Shown piece by piece: positions 59,598-64,000 of a stretch of DNA of 64,000 nucleotides; positions within the stretch are counted from its first letter, which is position 1, and each line of letters begins with the position of its first letter. Where the stretch lies: positions 124,001 through 188,000 of the forward strand of contig NZ_QGHA01000001.1 of NCBI RefSeq assembly GCF_003148845.1, read 5' to 3'. The notes under the pieces were generated by a model. The model did not search any database. It was not told the origin of the DNA and was given only the letters and a program-made list of their open reading frames with translations. This stretch comes from Mucilaginibacter oryzae. Its GTDB lineage: Bacteria > Bacteroidota > Bacteroidia > Sphingobacteriales > Sphingobacteriaceae. The translations under genes were made by a program, and so were the position numbers.

Positions 59598-60860
59598 ATG
59601 GATTCTGCCCAAAATAAACCTCAAAAAGCATTAGGCTTTATTTTTATCACTTTACTCATTGATGTTGTTGGCTTAGGTATTATAATACCGGTATTGCCCA
59701 AGTTAATTGAAAAACTGATCCACGCGGGTTTAAGCGAGGCATCACTATACGCGGGCTTTTTAACGCTGGCTTACTCGGTAATGCAATTTTTATTTTCGCC
59801 GGTGATAGGTAACCTGAGCGATAAATACGGGCGCAGGCCGGTGCTGTTATGCTCATTGTTGGGTTTTGGTATCGATTATCTTTTCCTGGCTTTCGCCCCA
59901 TCTATCGGCTGGTTATTTCTGGGCAGGGCCATTGCGGGTATAACAGGCGCCAGTTTCACCACGGCATCAGCATATATCGCCGATGTAAGCACGCCTGAAA
60001 AGCGTGCGCAAAACTTCGGGATGATTGGTGTTGCCTTTGGTTTGGGTTTTATCATTGGTCCGGCTATTGGCGGTTTATTGGGTAAAATGGATGTGCAATA
60101 CCCGTTTTTCGCAGCAGCGGGTCTGGCTTTTTTAAATGCCATTTACGGTTACTTTATCCTGCCCGAATCGTTGGATGATGCACACCGCCGCCCATTCGAT
60201 ATTAAACGCGCTAATCCGCTGGGTTCGTTACTTCAGCTTAAAAAATATCCGTCTGTAGTTGGCCTAGCGCTATCATTGTTTTTAGTGTACTTCGCCGGGC
60301 AGGCCGTACAAAACGTATGGACTTACTTTACCTTCGAGAAATTTAAATGGGGCGAAGATACCGTTGGTTACTCCCTTGCGTTTGTTGGTTTAATGTTTGC
60401 GGTGGTGCAGGGCGGCTTGATGCGCATCTTACTTCCGAAATTAGGGATGGAGCGTTGTATATGGGTTGGCTTGTTATTATACAGTACCGGCCTGATCCTG
60501 TTTGCTATGGCAACTCGTGGCTGGATGATGTTTGCCTTTATGGTTCCATATGCCCTTGGCGGTATTGCAGGGCCGGCCTTGCAGGGTATCATGACCAACC
60601 AGGTACCGGCTAATGAACAGGGCGAGCTACAGGGTGGGCTAACCAGCTTAATGAGCCTGAGCGCTATTTTCGGTCCCTGGGTAATGACTACTTTATTTTA
60701 TTATTTCACTAATAACAAGCGGCCATTTTACCTGCCGGGCGCTCCGTTTATTTTAGGTGCGGTTTTGATGCTGATCAGCGCACTGCTGGCTATCCGTAAC
60801 TTTAAAAATGTTAAAAAATCATCGTTAAAAAACATTGACGCTGCTACACCATTGCATTAA
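59598..60860 (+). CDS. MFS transporter (TCR/TetA-like)
   Basis: A 420-residue, 12-helix transporter. Motif A is [14 protein letters not shown], and the family block [20 protein letters not shown] and [20 protein letters not shown] fit the DHA1/TetA-type proton antiporters. It is about half identical by eye to the protein at 61467 and the two share the same start pattern, so they are paralogues. Drug efflux is a possibility, but the substrate cannot be deduced. Only 38 nt separate it from the exonuclease gene. Confidence 0.93.
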   Translation: MDSAQNKPQKALGFIFITLLIDVVGLGIIIPVLPKLIEKLIHAGLSEASLYAGFLTLAYSVMQFLFSPVIGNLSDKYGRRPVLLCSLLGFGIDYLFLAFAPSIGWLFLGRAIAGITGASFTTASAYIADVSTPEKRAQNFGMIGVAFGLGFIIGPAIGGLLGKMDVQYPFFAAAGLAFLNAIYGYFILPESLDDAHRRPFDIKRANPLGSLLQLKKYPSVVGLALSLFLVYFAGQAVQNVWTYFTFEKFKWGEDTVGYSLAFVGLMFAVVQGGLMRILLPKLGMERCIWVGLLLYSTGLILFAMATRGWMMFAFMVPYALGGIAGPALQGIMTNQVPANEQGELQGGLTSLMSLSAIFGPWVMTTLFYYFTNNKRPFYLPGAPFILGAVLMLISALLAIRNFKNVKKSSLKNIDAATPLH

Positions 60861-60898
60861 ATTACTTTAGCTTACTTATAAAACTACACATTTATACG

Positions 60899-61417
60899 AT
60901 GGCTTACATTATGGTGGATATAGAAAGTGATGGCCCTATTCCGGGCGACTATTCTATGATTTCGTTAGGTGCTGTGCTGGTAGAAGAAGGCCTCTGTCAA
61001 ACTTTTTACGGGCAGTTAAAACCCATCTCTGATGATTACATTCCCGAAGCGTTGGCAGTATCCGGTCATACCCGCGAAGAAACACTCACATTCGACGATC
61101 CGGCAAAGGTTATGCACGATTTTGCCGATTGGCTAAAACGTGTTTGCCGAGACAAACCGCATTTCATCAGCGATAATAATGGCTTCGACTGGATGTTTGT
61201 ATGCTGGTATTTCCATCATTTTACCGGCGAAAACCCGTTTGGCTTCAGTTCGCAAAACCTTGGCAGTTTATACAAAGGGCTGGTAAAGGATATGTTTCAA
61301 AACTTTAAACACCTTCGCCGCACCCAACATACCCACCACCCGGTTGACGATGCCAAAGGCAACGCTGAAGCCCTGCTTACCCTGAAAAAAGAACTGGGGT
61401 TGAAGATCAAACTGTAA
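60899..61417 (+). CDS. DEDDh 3'-5' exonuclease-like protein
   Basis: A 172-residue RNase H-fold exonuclease. Exo I is MVDIESDGP (D7, E9), Exo II is ISDNNGFDW (Asp), and Exo III HHPVDDAKGN supplies the His and final Asp of a DEDDh site. It is close to the small stand-alone exonucleases rather than DnaQ proofreading subunits. It lies between two MFS genes on the same strand with short gaps (38 and 49 nt), so it is probably co-transcribed with them. Substrate (DNA or RNA) unknown. Confidence 0.88.
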   Translation: MAYIMVDIESDGPIPGDYSMISLGAVLVEEGLCQTFYGQLKPISDDYIPEALAVSGHTREETLTFDDPAKVMHDFADWLKRVCRDKPHFISDNNGFDWMFVCWYFHHFTGENPFGFSSQNLGSLYKGLVKDMFQNFKHLRRTQHTHHPVDDAKGNAEALLTLKKELGLKIKL

Positions 61418-61466
61418 AACACAGTCCGTAAAAACTTTTATCCCGCTTAAACCTTTATCATCATTA

Positions 61467-62765
61467 ATGAGCTCCACACCTAAAAAGAAACACACCGCCG
61501 CCTTAGGGTTTATCTTCGTAACGCTTTTTATTGATGTGCTTGGCCTGGGCATCATTATCCCGGTAATGCCCAAACTGCTCGAAACCTTGGGGCATGTTGA
61601 TGTGAGTACCGCCGCGCAATATAACGGTTACCTTACGTTCACCTACGCTTCCATGCAATTTTTATTCTCATCATTTTTGGGTAACCTGAGCGACAGGCAC
61701 GGGCGCCGACCGGTTTTACTGGGCTCGTTGATCGGTTTCGGGATCGATTATATTTTTATGGCTTTTGCCCCAACCATCGGCTGGCTGTTTATCGGCCGCG
61801 CCATAGCAGGTTTTGCCGGGGCAAGTAATACCACCGCCACTGCTTACATTGCCGACATCAGCACCGGCAAAAACAGGGCGGCCAACTTTGGTTTGGTTGG
61901 CGCGGCATCGGGACTGGGTTTTATAATCGGCATAGGTACCGGCAGTTTTTTGGGCGAATTAAACGTTAAATTTCCATTTATGCTTGCCGCGGGCCTGGCC
62001 CTTATTAACGCTACATACGGTTATTTTGTACTGCCCGAATCATTAGACTTAAAAAACCGCAGGCGTTTTGAATGGAAAAAATCAAACCCCATCAGTTCCC
62101 TGCGTAATTTGGGCAGATACCCTTCCTTAACCGGCTTAATCGGCGCTTTCTCGTTGGTGTATATCGCCCAAAAATCAGTTGAATATGTGCTATCCTTTTA
62201 CGTTACCGAAAAATTTGACTGGACACTGAAAAGCATAGGTTTTTTAGGTTTTTTTATTGGGATTGTACTCGTAGCTATACAAGGTGGCCTCATCAGGATT
62301 ACCATCCCCAAATTCGGGCAGGAAAAAAACATCATTGCAGGTTTACTATTTTACACTATCGGCCTAACGCTCATTGCCTTTGCCAGCCAGGGCTGGATGA
62401 TGTATGTTTTTATGGTGCCTTACTGTCTCGGCGGCATCTCCGGCCCATCCTTACAGGGGATGATTACGGGTACCGTATCCCCCAAAGAGCAGGGCGAATT
62501 ACAAGGATCACTCACCAGCATCAGCAGCCTGGCGGTGATTATCGGTCCGTTGCTGATGAGTTCTGTTTTTCATTTGTTTACGCATCGTAACACCTCTGCT
62601 TACTTTCCGGGAGCGCCCTATATTTTAGGGGCAATATTGATGTTGATTGCTGTTTTTATGGCCATGAAAAGTATCAAGAAAAACAGGCTGAACCCCGGAC
62701 CAACCCTACCTGAAAACGAGGGCCTTGAATACGAAAAAAAGTCTTCCCTACCGGGGGAGATTTAA
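61467..62765 (+). CDS. MFS transporter, paralogue of the 59598 gene
   Basis: A 432-residue transporter with the same layout: [40 protein letters not shown] and FIGRAIAGFAGASNTTATAY. The region YCLGGISGPSLQGMITGTVS mirrors [20 protein letters not shown] of its paralogue. The C-terminal tail is longer and charged. It stems from a duplication around the exonuclease gene. It converges with the DUF502 gene, with 10 nt between the stops. Confidence 0.93.
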   Translation: MSSTPKKKHTAALGFIFVTLFIDVLGLGIIIPVMPKLLETLGHVDVSTAAQYNGYLTFTYASMQFLFSSFLGNLSDRHGRRPVLLGSLIGFGIDYIFMAFAPTIGWLFIGRAIAGFAGASNTTATAYIADISTGKNRAANFGLVGAASGLGFIIGIGTGSFLGELNVKFPFMLAAGLALINATYGYFVLPESLDLKNRRRFEWKKSNPISSLRNLGRYPSLTGLIGAFSLVYIAQKSVEYVLSFYVTEKFDWTLKSIGFLGFFIGIVLVAIQGGLIRITIPKFGQEKNIIAGLLFYTIGLTLIAFASQGWMMYVFMVPYCLGGISGPSLQGMITGTVSPKEQGELQGSLTSISSLAVIIGPLLMSSVFHLFTHRNTSAYFPGAPYILGAILMLIAVFMAMKSIKKNRLNPGPTLPENEGLEYEKKSSLPGEI

Positions 62766-62775
62766 AGGAGGCTGG

Positions 62776-63366
62776 CTAATCCAACCCGCTTACCCCGCCT
62801 GATATTACGAATTTCATCATATCCGCGGCGCTTTTGTCAATGGGTTTTACTTTGTCGGCAGCAATGATCACTACCTGCCCGGCAAATGAATAGGAATAAG
62901 GGAAATAAACGGCAACCTCGCCCGGCAGGCCTATTTTTTCCAGGTCTTTCTGAACCAAAAAACCTATTTTTTTTAAGCCGAATTCGTTCACTTCAACCAA
63001 TACCGGCTCATTAAATTTCTTCTCTTCGCCAACAAACGCCTCAGTAAGATCTTTTATGGATGAATACAAAAAAGCGAAGATAGGCAGCCGCGCAAACCAG
63101 CGCCTGAACCAGGCTTTTATCGGCTCGGTAATTACATTGGTTACCAGCACGCCCATTACCATGATCACCACGATGACATTCAGGATGCCTAAACCGGGGA
63201 TATAGATATGCCTGCCTGCCTTATCAACCCAAAGGTCGCTAAGGTTAAGCGCTTTATCTATCGAAGCTACGGCCCAGTACATCAGGAAAATGGCGGCTCC
63301 CACCGGCACAACCACCAGCATGCCCTTTACAAAATACCTGAATAATGCCCGCGCTACCCTGTTCAT
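62776..63366 (-). CDS. DUF502 family membrane protein
   Basis: A 196-residue protein with two membrane helices (about 12-34 and 55-80; GMLVVVPVGAAIFLMYWAVA is the first) and a C-terminal soluble domain. Family motifs include KAWFRRWFARLPIFAFLYSS and EVAVYFPYSYSFAGQVVI. The LPIFAFLYSSIKDLTEAF segment is typical of DUF502, widespread in bacteria and plants with no settled activity. It follows the alanine racemase gene after 15 nt on the same strand, so the two are likely co-transcribed. Confidence 0.9.
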   Translation of the reverse strand: MNRVARALFRYFVKGMLVVVPVGAAIFLMYWAVASIDKALNLSDLWVDKAGRHIYIPGLGILNVIVVIMVMGVLVTNVITEPIKAWFRRWFARLPIFAFLYSSIKDLTEAFVGEEKKFNEPVLVEVNEFGLKKIGFLVQKDLEKIGLPGEVAVYFPYSYSFAGQVVIIAADKVKPIDKSAADMMKFVISGGVSGLD

Positions 63367-63381
63367 TTATAGTACTTGAAT

Positions 63382-64000
63382 TTACTCGTAAAAGTACACC
63401 CTTTTTACCCTTTGCGAAATATTAGTTAATATTTCATAAGGGATGGTGCCTATCTGTTTAGCCAGTTCTTCAATACGGTGCTCGGCATCAAATATAATCA
63501 CCTCGTCGCCCTCCTGCACATCGAGTCCGCTTACATCAAGCATGCACATATCCATGGTAATATTGCCTACCGTTGGCACAACGGTACCCCGCACCAGCAT
63601 TTTGCCTACGCCTTTGCCAAAGGCGCGTAAGTAACCGTCGGCATAGCCGATGCGCACCGTGGCAATTTTACCGTCTTTTGCCAGGCTACCGCTGCGGCTG
63701 TAGCTGATGGTATCGCCGGCGCCAATCTTTTTTACCTGCGCTACGCTGGTTTTTAAGCTGGCAATGGGTTGTAAACCCGTTTCGGACGCGGACACCGACG
63801 AATCGATACCGTACAATCCGATCCCTAATCGCACCATATCATAATGCGCCTGCGGCCAGCGGCTGATGCCCGAGGTGTTGCAGATGTGCTTAATTACTTC
63901 ATAGCCCAATGTAGCTTCAATCTGTTTAAAAGCTTTCTCAAAACGTTTGATTTGTTTTTTGGTAAACTCATCATGTTCCGGCGCTTCGCTCGCGGCCAGG
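63382..64000 (-). CDS. alr: Alanine racemase, C-terminal part (5' end beyond window)
   Basis: The frame is open to the window edge and covers the last about 205 residues. It reads through LAASEAPEHDEFTKKQIKRF, then CNTSGISRWPQ, DMVRLGIGLYGID and GAGDTISYSRSG, where the catalytic Tyr of the C-terminal barrel lies. GNITMDMCMLDVSG and GTIPYEILTNISQRVKR close the domain. It converts L- to D-alanine for cell wall synthesis. In many Bacteroidota it is fused behind a MurF domain; this cannot be checked here. An internal TTG at 63909 is not a start. Confidence 0.92.
   Translation of the reverse strand, partial: LAASEAPEHDEFTKKQIKRFEKAFKQIEATLGYEVIKHICNTSGISRWPQAHYDMVRLGIGLYGIDSSVSASETGLQPIASLKTSVAQVKKIGAGDTISYSRSGSLAKDGKIATVRIGYADGYLRAFGKGVGKMLVRGTVVPTVGNITMDMCMLDVSGLDVQEGDEVIIFDAEHRIEELAKQIGTIPYEILTNISQRVKRVYFYE

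Noticed and set aside
63382..63909. Alanine racemase starting at 63909
   Set aside because: That codon is TTG inside an uninterrupted frame that continues with racemase-like sequence to the window edge.

Overview
This looks like a chromosomal stretch from a member of the Bacteroidota, most likely Sphingobacteriaceae (Mucilaginibacter/Pedobacter-like). This is inferred from content, not from a marker search. The signs are: a short 286-residue primary sigma factor; a type III glutamine synthetase; an Oar-like TonB-dependent receptor; many Bacteroidota-type domain families (DUF2911, DUF3810, DUF4468, BBP2 porin); Bacteroidota-style -7 boxes (TAnnTTTG) in place of sigma70 boxes; few Shine-Dalgarno sequences; and word-like intergenic inverted repeats. 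I see no rRNA, tRNA, CRISPR array, prophage or insertion sequence. Coding density is high and most genes are housekeeping or envelope genes.

Layout. 1-2.2 kb: the end of a sensor kinase, a response regulator fused to a thioredoxin-reductase-like flavoprotein with no redox cysteine pair, and a small UBP-type zinc finger protein. 2.2-11 kb: minus-strand envelope and hypothetical genes (DoxX, a Tat-type sugar isomerase-like protein, DUF3810 HExxH protein, DUF2911, C1 peptidase, TonB). 11.3-20 kb: a nitrogen-assimilation block with two ammonium transporters, a BBP2 porin and glutamine synthetase III; three exact 12-bp direct repeats lie in front of the second transporter. 20-28.4 kb: S41 protease, a coupled ABC ATPase/unknown/degenerate-HAD operon, sucC, rpoD, a metallo-hydrolase and lpdA. 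28.8-33.3 kb: TonB-dependent receptor plus NHL-repeat lipoprotein. 33.4-40.4 kb: purM, a ClC protein with CBS domains, smc. 40.9-47.1 kb: PhzF-like isomerase, then a compact minus-strand group (small membrane protein, ABC ATPase, aspartyl protease, four-repeat glycogen-binding-like secreted protein) downstream of an FMN glutamate-synthase-like gene. 47.3-49.4 kb: YceI, a P-loop kinase-like protein, a Sua5/YciO protein. 49.5-53.3 kb: a trpD-trpF-trpB-trpA operon with a complete ribosome-mediated attenuator (leader peptide with three consecutive Trp codons). 53.5-64 kb: Kir-type potassium channel, SDR and glycosyltransferase, recR, a sodium/solute symporter, a LOG protein, two paralogous MFS transporters around a DEDDh exonuclease, DUF502, and the 3' part of alanine racemase.

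The most informative non-coding signal is the trp attenuator at 53155-53275, where promoter, leader peptide, pause hairpin, antiterminator and terminator can all be drawn. A second theme is a set of inverted-repeat elements that abut or enter gene ends; in two places they contribute coding sequence or contain a stop codon. The best candidate for an under-described protein system is the kinase / Cys-less flavoprotein / UBP-finger trio at the left edge.
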